The notes under the pieces: generated by a model | What the model was told of the DNA's origin: nothing | Databases searched by the model: none | What the model saw: the letters and a program-made list of their open reading frames with translations, nothing else | NCBI GenBank assembly: GCA_039602395.1 | Contig: JBCNJP010000025.1 | Coordinates: 102,538,124 to 102,602,123, forward strand | Length of the DNA stretch: 64,000 nt | Direction: 5' to 3' | DNA from: Deinandra increscens subsp. villosa | Lineage: Eukaryota > Streptophyta > Magnoliopsida > Asterales > Asteraceae | Part shown: positions 12,655 to 23,772 of the stretch, in pieces | How positions within the stretch are numbered: the stretch's first letter is position 1 | Layout: each line of letters begins with the position of its first letter | Program-made: the position numbers and the translations under genes

Positions 12655-15600
12655 TAAGAAGTATGTTAAATCTAAAGAAGTATGTTAGATCTAAGAAGGA
12701 TAAGAAGGATTTGAGACCATTAGATTTGTTATTAATGTCCAATAAATGGTTAAGATTAAATTGATAGAGAATAAAAATGATGGAATGACATTTTAGTCAT
12801 AAACATTTTTGTTGATTTTTTATTAAGTTTTTCTATTTCTTTAAACCTTCATATCTTTTACATACAAGATTAATTTTTTTTAAAAATTTACACCATAAAA
12901 CGATTTTTTTTATCTTTAAATCATGTATAGTGTTGTTATATAAAGTTAAGAGAAAATTACTCTTTGGGTTTTTTAGTGCGTTATTGTGTCTATTTGATCG
13001 TCTTGTGTATTTTGTTAGTTATTGTGATAAATTTATCTAAAAAATAAAAAAAAAAACAATAACAAAATAATATGAAACGAGTTAAAACATAAAACACAAT
13101 GATAAATACATATTACACAATGACTGAAACATAAGACATAATGATCTGGAGGTAAGACACGTGTGTCTTTTTCTATTATTTTTAAAATAGAATGACACAA
13201 TAACCAACAAAAAGAATTAATGATGAGCAAAAGACAAATGAAACGAGTTAAAACATAAAAACACAATGTTTAATAGATATTCAATAATGACCTGAAACAT
13301 AAGACATAATGATCTGAACATAAGACACGATTATCTAAACACAAGACACAATGATCTGAACATAAGATACAAAGTGTATTTTTATTATTTTATTAAAAAA
13401 GACATAACCAACATAATGTCACACCCCAATCGACAGCGAAGTACGTCAGGGCGTGAGGATGGTCCAGATGCTCACAACACTAAATTAAGGTTACGAGAAT
13501 TCTTAATCAAACTCATTTCATAAATATTCAAAATAACTCATCAAACATGAATAATCACTTTTAAAGTCTCAAACTAGGTCCTCATGTGTCATAAGTGTCA
13601 ACATCATGTCCTTCAACATCAAGCAACATTTCCTGCAAAAAGTACAACATAAAGGTCAACTAGTAATAGTTGGTTAGTAAACATAGGTTTTGTGTATAAC
13701 ATAAGTGTATATGTGATCCATGTGTTATGTGTAACTTCCAAACAGTATGATAAACAAGTAATGAAATGGTGCATATAACATAGCGTAAACCAAACCTTGA
13801 GAATTAGGTTTCCAATCACCCGACACCAAAACTGGTCAAGTTAGGTGGGTTGTCAAACCAATAGATCTATTATTGTTATCTCTGCTCGGTGTGTTAATGA
13901 TTACGTGTGAGTTTGAGTTTGAGTATAAGGACATGCACACCAACAATAATTCACACAAGTTTTAACATATTAGAATACACATAAACAAGCGTAGTGTCAC
14001 ATACAGTTTTAGAGAAATGTGTATAGAGTTTAAGTTTGAGATAGTGTACATGTTACACCCAGAACAAATAAAAGAAAAGAGGCTATGAGTACTCACCTTG
14101 GGAGCGTGCTAACAAAATAAACCGAATGCTTTGAAGAGTTGGAGATACGTCTAGACTTTACCTATGACATGCAAATGTTTAAGTGCACGTTGTGTTTGAC
14201 CGGACATCCCGTTGGGTACTAACATGTCAAGTTTGACCAAGTTTACTCAACGACACATTGGTGATTAATAAGTGATAGACATGAATATTTAACGTAATGC
14301 GTACGCACTACGTAACATGTTATCAGGCAATAAGTATTCATATTTCATGCAACCTAGCATACGTCTATACAAGGGTTCACATGCGAGTTACACACATAAT
14401 TAGTAATTATACGTCAAGTTATATATTTCATGCATAACGGTCAAATTTCCACGTAAAGATCTCATTCTTATTGCATGTTAAGCATTGAAGTTGCATGTAC
14501 ATCGTGTAGCATGCATCATAAACCACCAGAATACATATTTAATTGCTAATCATCATCAAGACTCGAATTTTATCACGTTACATGCATTATTCTACGTAAA
14601 AACTTTATTGCATAATTATCATCGAAATCCATTCTTTAACATAATGCATGCAAGATCCTACATAAATTCACCGACTTTATAGCTATGCAACCATCAAGAC
14701 ATCACCTTTAATCATGACATGCATGCTCGGTCACAATGATTTAATTTTTATTACATAAGCTTCACAAAGTTTGCAACTTTATAATCACTCTAGCCACTAA
14801 ATTTAACATAAAGTTAACGGTTTTATCAACTTTCATGCATAAAAACACAAGCTTTATGACCTATCATGCAAGACCTAACATTATCATCATTGTCATACAT
14901 CATCTTTCATGCATAAAGATCAAAACTTTATGACCATACAACCTAGATCTACACCTATTACCTCATGCAAACCATATATCAATCCTAGATTTATCATAAA
15001 ATATCAAAACTTTATGCTTTATCATCAAGTAAATAAGATTCAAGAACATACCTAGTAAAGTAGGTGATAATAGGATGATCTTAGGCTTGGATTTCTTCCC
15101 AACAAATAAGTTTTCTTCAAGGACAATGATGGAGGGTGATAGAATAGTAACTAAGACGGCTAGGGTTTGTTTACGGTGGATGAAAATGAAATATATGAGG
15201 TTAAGTTGGTTTAAATGGAAGAAAATTAGGGTTTTCACACGCCACTACGTTGTGAATCGTGAGAGGTTCACCAAGGGAGGCTCGTGGTCCGCGAGACGCC
15301 CATTTGCCTTGGTCGGTTCCTCTGTTCGTGCGTCCGGTTCTTCGTTATTCAATGTTTTTGGCTACCTTCTTCTCCGTTTTCACAATTTATTTATTTCGCA
15401 TCATAATAACCACATTCAAGCCTATCTAAACACGCCATATATCAAATTACGTTAAAACACTTAATTTAACATAACATATTTTGAATGCAATTAAACGCAC
15501 GCATCGATTTTTGATTAATCACCAATGTTTTGAGAGTCAAATTTGTGTGTGATTTAAAAATACTAGACTCATTTAATATTCTAATTGACCCGCTATGCCA

Positions 15601-16165
15601 AAAAACGAGATCTCTCAATTAATATGAAATCGCGCGAAAAAACAAACTTTCATTATTCGCGTTTTCAATCCATCAATTTATCCAAAACTTATCAATTAAT
15701 TATTTTATCTTCAAATATGATTATGGACATATAAAAAACATCATTTAGTTGTATAAATTAATAAATACTTGAAATTTCTCTGATATATTATCAGAATGAA
15801 ACTCGAAAACACGTGAAGTTCAAATTCGGGTCGGGTTTTAGAAACGGGTAGGAAGCGAATGCTACATATAAAGACATAAAGACACAATGACGAGTAATAT
15901 GATACAATGACGGGCAAAAAGACACATTGACGCAATAGAAAACTCAAAGAGTAATTTTTTTTATATATATAGCAATACTATATGCGTTTTAAAGATAAAA
16001 AACGCTCGTTTTATTGTGATTTAAAAATTAAAATAATGTCGTATGTAAAAGTAATGAAGATTTAAAAAAATGGAGGAACTCTCTAAAAATATATGCCCTT
16101 TAAAAATAATAAGAAGACACATGTCATCACATGAGGCCTTTTTAGCCTTCTTAGAAAACTAATAC
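12655..16165. mobile_element. Long-inverted-repeat element split by an LTR insertion
   Basis: The left arm (about 12660-13000) and the right arm (about 15890-16165) are diverged inverted copies. CTAAGAAGGATAAGAAGG is answered by the complement of CTAAGAAGGCTAAAAAGG, and ATTACTCTTTGGGTTTT by the complement of ATTACTCTTTGAGTTTT. A TTTTACATACRA motif also lies in both arms. Next to both arms are degenerate repeats of GACACAATGA. The LTR at 13417-15866 is inserted in the interior. Outer ends and target duplication could not be fixed. Confidence 0.65.
13417..15866 (+). mobile_element. Solo LTR, TGTCACACCCC type, about 2.45 kb
   Basis: It begins TGTCACACCCCAATC and resembles the clearer solo LTR at 53884-56459 in its start, its length and internal phrases (ACTAGACTC and ATTGACC near the 3' part). 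The proposed right end is GAATGCTACA, flanked by CATAA on the left and TATAA on the right, a 5 bp duplication with one mismatch. No internal retroelement domains are adjacent, so this is a solo LTR. Large LTRs starting TGTCAC are common in plant Ty3/gypsy elements; that assignment is an inference. Confidence 0.6.
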
Positions 16166-16208
16166 TTCTCATTTGAACCTCCTCTTTTTACGAACATATT
16201 TGTTTAAT

Positions 16209-16340
16209 AGCCAAGATTTCATTTGAATGTAAATTTGTAATAATGCCACTTAAATTCGCTTGAGTTTAATTTTTCTATACAAGCCAAGATTTCATTTGAA
16301 TGTAAATTTGTAATAATGCCACTTAAATTCGCTTGAGTTT
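16209..16340. repeat. Tandem duplication, 73 bp period
   Basis: AGCCAAGATTTCATTTGAAT and the following 40 bases, to CGCTTGAGTTT, occur at 16209 and again at 16282 with almost no change, so the duplication is young. The second copy abuts the target site of the element at 16348. Confidence 0.85.
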
Positions 16341-16347
16341 TTTTTAT

Positions 16348-16831
16348 GGGAAAAAGACGAAACTAGCCGGTTTGATCACGGTTAGATGAGAAAGTCCCCC
16401 CCTTTCAAAAAAGGACGAGAATAGCCGCATCCACGGTCGTCTATGACCTGCATCCACGGTCGTCCGACCGTCAAAACAGGTGTCAAAAACAACAGTCGTC
16501 CGACGAAAATACACGGTCGTCCCGCCCCCACGTACGGTCGTCCCGCCCCCCACGTACGGTCGTCCGCCCCCACGTACGGTCGTCCCGCCCCCACGTACGG
16601 TCGTCCCGCCCCCACGTACGGTCGTCCGCCCCCACGTACGGTCGTCCTGCCCCCCCCGTACGGTCGTCCGCCCCCACGTACGGTCGTTACGACCGTCAAA
16701 AACAACAGGTGTCGTTTTCTTATAGCTTCGTCTAGACGGTCGTCCGACCGTGAATGGCGTGGCCAGGACGACCGTGGAGCGGGCTATTTTGGTCCAACCG
16801 TGGTCAAACCGGCTAATTTCGTCTTTTTCCC
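16348..16831. mobile_element. Mutator-like element carrying a GC-rich minisatellite, 484 bp
   Basis: The ends GGGAAAAAGACGAAACTAGC and its near complement GCTAATTTCGTCTTTTTCCC form inverted repeats of about 36 bp. TTTTTTTAT flanks both sides (16339-16347 and 16832-16840), a 9 bp duplication. The interior is very GC-rich in an AT-rich neighbourhood and is dominated by the phrase ACGGTCGTCC in both orientations. Apparent proline/arginine-rich open frames on both strands are by-products of the repeat. Confidence 0.85.
16516..16684. repeat. Minisatellite of 20-22 bp units
   Basis: Eight tandem units of the form GTCGTCC(C)GCCCCCACGTACG differ mainly in the length of the C run. GTCGTCC-like single copies also occur on both sides of the array and in inverted orientation. 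The array lies wholly inside the inverted-repeat element. Confidence 0.92.
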
Positions 16832-16840
16832 TTTTTTTAT

Positions 16841-18349
16841 ACATCGACAATTCATATAATGATCACATAATATACTCTTACTTTTACTCCACATATGGTT
16901 TATAGCGGGAGGGACACCATTTCAATTCACTTCAATATGTTAATCCATAATTAATTAATTTTAGCATATGTTGTCACTGATACATTGAATCATACTAAGT
17001 CACAGGGTAACATATAGTCATGCATGATCATATGTTTACTTCCTTCTGCCATTCTCAATAAAATTAGGGATGAAACAGACAAATCAAGGGCCAAATTCAA
17101 AATCTACAAAGCAAAATCAAAGACTCACCTGTGAATGAAATAGTTTACATGGCGGTGACTTTTAAAATCGGAGGCTGATTTTCAACACAACTGTACCAAT
17201 TTACCATCAGTACGTCCATCACCTTCAAGAATCACCTCATTACCATCACCTAGCTTTAAGAGTCAACACACTATTTTTTTTGGTCCCAAAATCAAACGAG
17301 CCCTAGAATAGATGGCATCGTTAGCACTCAATCGCCTAGCTGCGGGAATCTTTTTCTTGGTCCCAAAATCACAACCCATGTTGATCCAGACATCTTAACC
17401 ATCATAGGGGATTAGGGGGCGGGGAAGAGTTCTTAGGGTTTGGAAAGAGACTAAAGATAAACATGTACATGTATATATATGTCTAGTTATTTTAGATTAA
17501 AAAATATTTAGTAACGTGTATCTTGTATGCAATCCATTAATAACTTGCATGTTAGTTAAAATACTGATCATAGATCCTCAAATGAACTTAGCAAATTGTT
17601 AGCGTTAGTCTATCAAAGTTAAAAGTTTTATAATTAATTAACCATATAGATAAAATTAGAATCGGTGGTTCATTAGAAGATGTTTTATATCTAGGAGTAC
17701 TATTTGAAAATGTATCACATTCAACCTAAACAATAGTGAATATATAATATATTAATGTCTAATTTTAAAATAGGGGTAACATAAATTACCATAAATTACA
17801 AATTACGGTTAAAAAATAAAAAATACATAGATAAAAATGATGCTTACATAAAATTTAATAATAAATTATTAGAATTTAAAAATGAAAAGTGAGATGGCCA
17901 TTGCACATTGGAGAGACCATCCTAGCCCACATGCACACGGACCCATAAAAATCCCTGAGAGAGAAAGTTGACGAATCAGAAATCAGAGTTTAAGATCACC
18001 CAAATAAGTCGACGAATCAGCAGCCTGATAAGACCAACTCATGGCTCCACAAACCCTAATCTCCAAATTTCGGTGAGCCCCACTAACCTTACACGCGACC
18101 ACTCGAGCCTACTAATTGTAAAATCGTGACTTTTGGGGACCAACAAGCAATCACTAGCTCAATAACTACCAAGTTCTCGTATATATATATGGAATGCAAC
18201 AAACCCTTGCACTGTACACTTTGTTATTTTAACACTCTCACAAGTAAAATTATTAAGCTCTAAAACTTTTCTTCTTTCTTCCTTTCTTTCCATTTTGATC
18301 TCTTTTGTTTTGACATCTTTTGTTTAGTTGTTTGAAAGATTAAACCGTT
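16841..18349. other. Intergenic region and promoter of the CONSTANS-like gene
   Basis: No gene is recognised at 16841-17900. TTGGTCCCAAAATCA occurs twice (about 17281 and 17359). From about 17890 the DNA becomes the upstream region of the COL gene: a TATA-like run CGTATATATATATGG at 18178-18192, about 160 bp before the ATG, and then a pyrimidine-rich leader. Confidence 0.55.
18178..18192 (+). promoter_or_regulatory. Probable TATA box of the CONSTANS-like gene
   Basis: TATATATATATGG lies about 160 bp upstream of the start codon at 18350, in front of a pyrimidine-rich leader that would suit a transcript start near 18220. The assignment is by position and composition only. Confidence 0.5.
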
Positions 18350-19736
18350 ATGATTTCCGGAAAGAAAACCGCGAATGCTGTCGGAGGCAAAACGGCAAGG
18401 GCTTGTGACAGCTGCGTACGAAAACGGGCTCGATGGTATTGCGTTGCCGATGACGCTTTCCTTTGTCAAAGTTGTGATGCCTCGGTACACTCGGCTAACC
18501 AGCTGGCCGGTCGGCATGAGAGGGTTGACCTTCTCGAGACCCCGGCCAGCTCTAAGCTCTCCGGTTCAGGTGAACCAGTGGCCCTTGAACCGACCTGGCA
18601 CCAAGGGTTCACTCGTCGTGCACGCACTCCACGACAACAAAGAAGTAAATATTCTCTCAAGTTGGAAGGAAAGAACGGTGCGGTGAACTCTGCTGCTCGT
18701 TTGGTTCCCGAGATAGGCCGTGTAGAAGCATCTTTGCTTGATGATGATGAAGACGAAGAAGAACTTTTGTATCGTGTTCCGGTCTATGATCCTTTCGAAA
18801 CTGAATTATGTAATGGTTCTAATGGAATAGATGGGAGTTTTATGACTTTTATAGGGGAAAACAAGAAAGAAGATGCATGTGATTTGGATGATCTTCAAGG
18901 GTTTGATCTACCAAGTGATGATTTGGAGCTCTTGGATTTTGCTGCTGATGTAGAAAGTTTATTAGGAAATGGTATTGATGATACATCTGGTAGGATTGAA
19001 GATTTGGGGCTGACCAATAACTATAAAGATGAAGGTAATTCTAACCATAGAGTGAAAGTTGAGGATATAGAAGTAGATCAAGCAATTCTAGGTTTAGATT
19101 TGGATGGGAGTAAAGAAACACTAGATTACTGGGATTTCGATTACGAAACCTCCATGATCTTTAAAGAAGAGGAGAAGAAAGCGGTTGAAGGCATCGAGGA
19201 CGAGCATATAATGATGATGGTGTCGAACGATCAATGCAACAACGAGAAGGTGAAAACGTCTAGCATAATTTTGCGGCTTAACTACGAAGATGTGATTAAT
19301 ACTTGGGCTGATCAAGGTTGTCCATGGACAAATGGAACACGACCAAAACTCGAATCTGATGGTTCTTGGCCTGACTTTAAGGTTCTTGTTACTTCTCACT
19401 CTTTACTTATGTGTCTTTCTGTCTTGTCTGACTGTTTGTTTGTCTATCTATATATATCTCTCATTGTCTTTACTCTTATTGATTTGGTTAAGAAGATATT
19501 AATTTGCTCATCACGAACTAACATTTTAGGGCTTGCAATGGTCGGGGAATAACAATCCTTCATACGGAGGTGGAGGTGTAGGAGGAAGTGACGGAGGAAG
19601 AGAAGCAAGGGTGTCAAGGTATCGAGAAAAAAGAAGAACACGATTGTTTTCGAAGAAGATAAGATATGAAGTGAGGAAACTAAATGCTGAAAAGAGGCCA
19701 AGAATGAAAGGGCGATTTGTGAAGAGAAACCTTTGA
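18350..19736 (+). CDS. CONSTANS-like zinc-finger transcription factor, one B-box plus CCT (COL6/COL16-like)
   Basis: Two exons, 18350-19381 and 19530-19736, are joined by a 148 bp GT-AG intron and give 412 aa. Residues 19-56 form a B-box with all expected zinc ligands: C19, C22, C31, D34, C39, C42, H47 and H56. The middle is acidic ([10 protein letters not shown] near 130) and contains [12 protein letters not shown], typical of the single-B-box COL subgroup. The CCT domain lies at about 368-410 ([20 protein letters not shown] and on), wholly encoded by exon 2. Family knowledge: COL proteins act in the nucleus in light, photoperiod and growth regulation; CCT domains can contact NF-Y subunits and DNA, and B-boxes mediate protein contacts. 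Single B-box, length and intron position match COL6/COL16. Failure to splice would add about 56 residues and lose the CCT domain. Confidence 0.95.
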
Positions 19737-20171
19737 AGAACCTACCTCTAGTTTCTCAACTAATATCATCAAGATCTAGTACTAGATCGATGAACAAATA
19801 GTCTTTGTTCAGTAGTTTGTTGTTTTCCTACCACTACTAGAAGTCTGAGAGTATGAAAAATCTTGGTCTCTAGTTCAAACTTTTCTTGATTTCTTTGCAA
19901 GAGGGGTATGTTAATTAGTTCTTCAATATTTCTAGGTTTATGGGGTAAATATGTGATGTTGTTTCTTCTTTCATGTGATCTATGTTTGTACTATATGATA
20001 ATAATGAAGCATAGTTTGCAACTTAATTCATGAGTTGAATTAACTAAATGCAAATTCACACAAATTGTGCTATATAGCTAGGTCTCTATGTGTGTTTGTT
20101 TATGTACGTAGTTTGGCATGGATGCATTCACTTTCGTAAATGTGACTACCATACACGTGTGATTAAGAGTG
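19737..20171 (+). other. 3' UTR and downstream region of the CONSTANS-like gene
   Basis: This 435-base stretch follows the TGA and has no coding potential. The first 250 bases probably form the 3' UTR. No distinctive polyadenylation signal could be singled out. Confidence 0.5.
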
Positions 20172-20179
20172 ATTTAGGG

Positions 20180-20624
20180 CAAGGTTTTAAAAACCGGTTC
20201 GAACCGGCCGGTTCGACCGGTTCAACCGTCACCCGGGCACCTAGCCGGTTTTTTAACATCCGGTTTTATGGGTTTAACCGGACCGGGTTAGACTGGCTGG
20301 TTTCCCTAAATCAATGTTTTAAAAACAAGTTTTTTAACATCCGGTTTTCTGATTTTTTTTTTATTTTTTTTAACTTTTTTTACTTATTTTTTAAAGTTTA
20401 AAACTTATATTTTTTATGAAATACATATTTGATATTATTTTTGAGTGGATTATAATTGTATTTTAACTACTTTTGTTGGGATGTACAAGTTTATTAGCAT
20501 TTTTATAAAAAAATATATATAAATCCCCTAACCGGTTCAACCACCCGGTCTAACCGGTCCGACTGGTCGAACCGGTCCCGGAAGGTTTTCCGGTTCAACT
20601 AAAAAACTTGTTTTTAAAACATTG
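20180..20624. mobile_element. hAT-type element rich in AACCGG motifs
   Basis: The ends CAAGGTTTTAAAAAC and GTTTTTAAAACATTG are inverted repeats, flanked by the 8 bp duplication ATTTAGGG at 20172-20179 and 20625-20632. Subterminal regions on both sides are packed with CCGGTT/AACCGG. Bases 20304-20336 are a perfect 33 bp inverted copy of 20600-20632, which includes the right end and its target duplication. No transposase is present. Confidence 0.85.
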
Positions 20625-21006
20625 ATTTAGGGATCACCATTGGAAAATTAGTTGAAAATGATTTTCATAAGTAACTGAAGATAAATAATTATTTTTTTAT
20701 AAGTGAGATACACAATTAATAATTTATATTTATATATGAGTATATATGTATTTCTCCTTGATAATAGTTTCGAAGGGATGTCATGGTACGTATCTTATTT
20801 TTGCTTTTCTTAAAAAAAAAACGTATCTTATTTTTACTTTTTGTATCTCTTCCCTAATTTTTCAGATAAGACAAATAAGACCTTTTTTAATTCATTTTTG
20901 TTTTTATTTACATAAAAATAATTTATGAAAAGTATCTACCCTCTTAATTAAATTAAGACCCTTTAATTTTAAGTTATATATGCTTCATAATCAAATTTTA
21001 CTTTAT

Positions 21007-21167
21007 GTTAAAACTTTATAAATTGTTTTTTATTTTTATAAAATGTTATATGATTATTTTTGGAGATATTTTAGAATTTAATTTAAGTTAAAACTTTTAA
21101 ATTGTTTTTTATTTTTATAAAATGTTATATGATTATTTTTTGGAGATATTTTTAGAAATTTAATATA
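21007..21167. repeat. Tandem duplication, 80 bp period
   Basis: TTTATAAAATGTTATATGAT and its surroundings occur twice, starting at 21007 and 21087, with a few single-base differences and small indels in T runs. Confidence 0.85.
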
Positions 21168-21623
21168 CTAGTTAGAGAATGTGTTATAAAATGATTTTTG
21201 AATTTTTTAAAGAAAGTGTTTTTTAATATTTAAATTTTTATATATTATATAGAAATTATTTATTTTTTGAAAGATGGCATTATGTTTGCGTTAATTAACT
21301 TTTTGTCTAATTTTCTAAAAGGCTATTTTAAATTTTTATAATTTTTTTTTTAAAATGCATTTTTAAGGATGAAAGATGACAAGTTTTGATTTTGTAACAT
21401 TTTTTATGAAAAGTATTTTTTAAGATTTTTTTTTTTAAATTGTTGAATTTTATAGAGGTCAAACAAGACAAGTTTTTTAATTTTGTTTTTCTAGAAAAAG
21501 AGATATGACAAGTAAAAATGAATGATACAAATAGTCTATCCGGTTTCGAAATGATATAACACTTGTCTCTAATCGAACTACCAAACTATGGTCATTGAAA
21601 TAACTGAAGAATCTTAACTCTCT

Positions 21624-21710
21624 AATAGACTAGAATATTACTTTGTATTTATATTGTATTCTAGTTATTTGTGAATACAATATAAATACAAAGTAATATT
21701 CTAGTCTATT
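21624..21710. repeat. Perfect 38 bp hairpin with short target-like duplication
   Basis: Bases 21624-21661 and 21673-21710 are exact reverse complements, separated by an 11-base loop. ACTCTCT flanks both sides (ACTCTCTA if one shared A is counted). The form fits a tiny fold-back MITE. The RNA would also make a long perfect stem, so a small-RNA source is possible but unproven. Confidence 0.9.
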
Positions 21711-21981
21711 ACTCTCTAAGCACTTTTTTTTTTGTTTTTTTGTTTTTCAGTTTTACTAGCTCCCAAAGTACCTCATACACCGGGAGATGCATGTCCCAAA
21801 CTTTTTCTTAGCAAGAGTATCTACTATTTAACAATTATATATCACAACGCTATAAAGCAATTATCTGATGAATGTCTAATATTTTTCTTAATATTATAAT
21901 TTTTCCTAGGGTTATAAACAAAATGAAAAGCTGTAAAGATGATTAGAGCAAACATTCTACATAATAGTGGTGATATAGTAG

Positions 21982-22404
21982 CAGTGGGGGGCCCTGAGCA
22001 TTTGCGAGAGGTACGACGGAACAGGACCCATCATTTTACGAGGCCCATATTTAAATTTTTTTTTTTATATATATATATATATTATATAATATATATATAT
22101 ATATATTATATTATAGATAGTTCATTTTAAATAAAAATTTTAAGTTTTAAAAGTTTTAACTAATAAAATAATCAAATTTAAAAAGATGACATAATTACTT
22201 ATTTAATATTTAGGTATTTAGAGCTTAATTTTAATTAAAACTTAATTTAATTACTTAGAATGTTTTTATAATTATAATTATCTTATATTTATTGCTATAA
22301 CTTTTTTTTTCTTATTTATAATTTTTTCTATTTGTAAATTCTTTTCGAATGGAGCCCATTTTTTTAACTCGAACAGGGCCCTTAAATCCTCAAGACCTGC
22401 CCTG
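21982..22404. mobile_element. hAT-type MITE, 423 bp
   Basis: It begins CAGTGGGGGGCCCTGAG and ends AAGACCTGCCCTG, imperfect inverted repeats of the GGGCC type. TATAGTAG flanks it at 21974-21981 and 22405-22412, an 8 bp duplication. The element at 39752-40070 shares the phrases GACGGAACA, CATCATTTTA and GGCCCATATT, and a similar right end. A block near 26030 also matches. Confidence 0.88.
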
Positions 22405-22412
22405 TATAGTAG

Positions 22413-23499
22413 TGATGTCACTTCAAAGTTCAAACCTAATATATTATCCGTTTTTGAACTGTCGTATTACACGGTATAATAATCAGAGTTAACCATTACA
22501 TAAATCAACATTAATATGCTTACATTAATTTTAAAACAAATAGTTGAATGTCTAAATTATATCAATGTTTGAATGATACTAAAACTGTTTAAAAAAAGTG
22601 AGAAATGATCAAGATTCTCACACAATCTAATTTAGGTCCAACGAGATGTTTACCACCCCGCGCTTGCTGCGGGGTTGAATTTCTATACTGAACGAAAGTC
22701 AAAAAGTTAAGTGGTCTAAAATTTAAAAGTTTAAAAGTCTTGTAGTGGAAGTATAAAACTATAGAAGTATACTAAAAGCGAAAGTAGAAATGTTAAAAGT
22801 TTCGTGGCAAAAGTAGAGGACAAAAAAACTTAAAACAAAAATAAAAACTTTAAAAGTTAGAGGGTTAAAAAGTTAAGAAGTATAAAACGTAAAAGTCTAA
22901 AAGTCTTGTGGTGAAAGTATAAAACTATAAAATATACTAAGTTAAGATGGAATAAAACGTAAAAGTCTAAAAGTCTCGTGGTGAAAGTATAAATTTATAA
23001 AAGTATACTAAAAACAAAAGTAGAAAAGTTTAAAGTTTCGTGGCTAAAGTAGAAGAAAACAAAATTTAAAACAAAAAAAAAACAATAAAAGTCTAAAATT
23101 CTTGTAGTGAAAGTATAAAACTATAAAAATATACTAAAAACGAAAGTAGAAAAGTTAAAAGTTTGGTGCCCAAAATAGAAGACAACAAAACTTAAAACAA
23201 AAAAAAATAACTTTAAAAGTTAAAGAATACAAAACATAAGAGTATGAAACCTATATGGCCAAACTATGAAAACCAAAAGTTTACTATTTCGATAAAAAAA
23301 ATAAATTGTAAAAGTTTAAGAGATAGAAAACTTCAAAGCCCCAAAGTGTTGTGCCCACTCTATAAGAAATGAAAAGTATAGTATTAATCTTCCAAATTTC
23401 ATTGTTATATATATAATATGTCATTAAATATATCTTGTAATATAATTGTAATCGTGTGCACTATAAACTAATAAAAAAGAAACATTAGTTGCAACAGTG
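22413..23499. repeat. Diverged tandem repeats beside a GC hairpin
   Basis: From about 22720 to 23240 a phrase of the type AAAAGTCTAAAAGTCTYGTG, followed by GTGAAAGTATAAAACTATAA and AGTAGAAAAGTTAAAAGTTT, recurs about four times with spacing of about 65-165 bases. Just upstream, CCCCGCGCTTGCTGCGGGG (22657-22675) is a strong GC hairpin in AT-rich DNA. The unit order suggests one old repetitive element, but no superfamily can be fixed. Confidence 0.65.
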
Positions 23500-23772
23500 G
23501 CGGACCTACTAAGGTCCAGGGGTAGCGCCCGCTACCCCTGAACTTTTACCCCGACGTGCAAATTTTTTTTTTTTATAGGTTTTCGGTTTTTCGCGACCCC
23601 TGAAACGAATTTTTCGCGACCCCTGGAAGAAATTTTATGGCTTTTACTTAAAAATATGATCAAAAGCCCTTAAAAATATGATTAAAAGCCCGTTAACTAC
23701 CTAAAATTTTTTTTCGGGGGCGCTGCCCCCGAACCCCGTTAGTCCCCGCTACCCCTGATATTATTTCCTGGA
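23500..23772. mobile_element. hAT-type MITE, about 273 bp
   Basis: The ends CAGTGGCGGACC and GGATCCGCCACTG are inverted repeats. AGTTGCAA flanks both sides as an 8 bp duplication. The interior, with GGGGTAGCGCCCGCTACCCC, is related to parts of the 1.2 kb element at 6777-7976 and to fragments near 34230 and 41605. Confidence 0.85.

Larger units (their letters stand above)
20633..21981. other. AT-rich intergenic DNA with a tandem repeat and a hairpin
   Basis: No gene is recognised. It contains an 80 bp-period duplication at 21007-21167 (GTTAAAACTTT through GGAGATATTT, twice) and the perfect hairpin at 21624-21710. The rest is T-rich low-complexity DNA. Confidence 0.5.

Noticed and set aside
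13040..13400. Spaced repeats of GACACAATGA, considered as a CRISPR-like or satellite array
   Set aside because: Irregular spacing, degenerate units and a eukaryotic setting; they are better read as low-complexity arms of the inverted-repeat element.
15075..15455. 126-codon open frame inside the first solo LTR
   Set aside because: LTR DNA; the frame is not conserved in the related LTR at 53884-56459.
16344..16859. Long overlapping open frames on both strands, rich in proline, arginine and VRGGG-type repeats
   Set aside because: They are produced by the 20-22 bp minisatellite, which lacks stops in several frames; no start context, domain or splice support.
18375..18686. Second open frame overlapping the CONSTANS-like gene
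   Set aside because: Out-of-frame shadow of the B-box exon.
20090..20401. 103-codon open frame across the hAT element at 20180
   Set aside because: It is read through inverted repeats and AACCGG motifs; no protein family and no codon signal.
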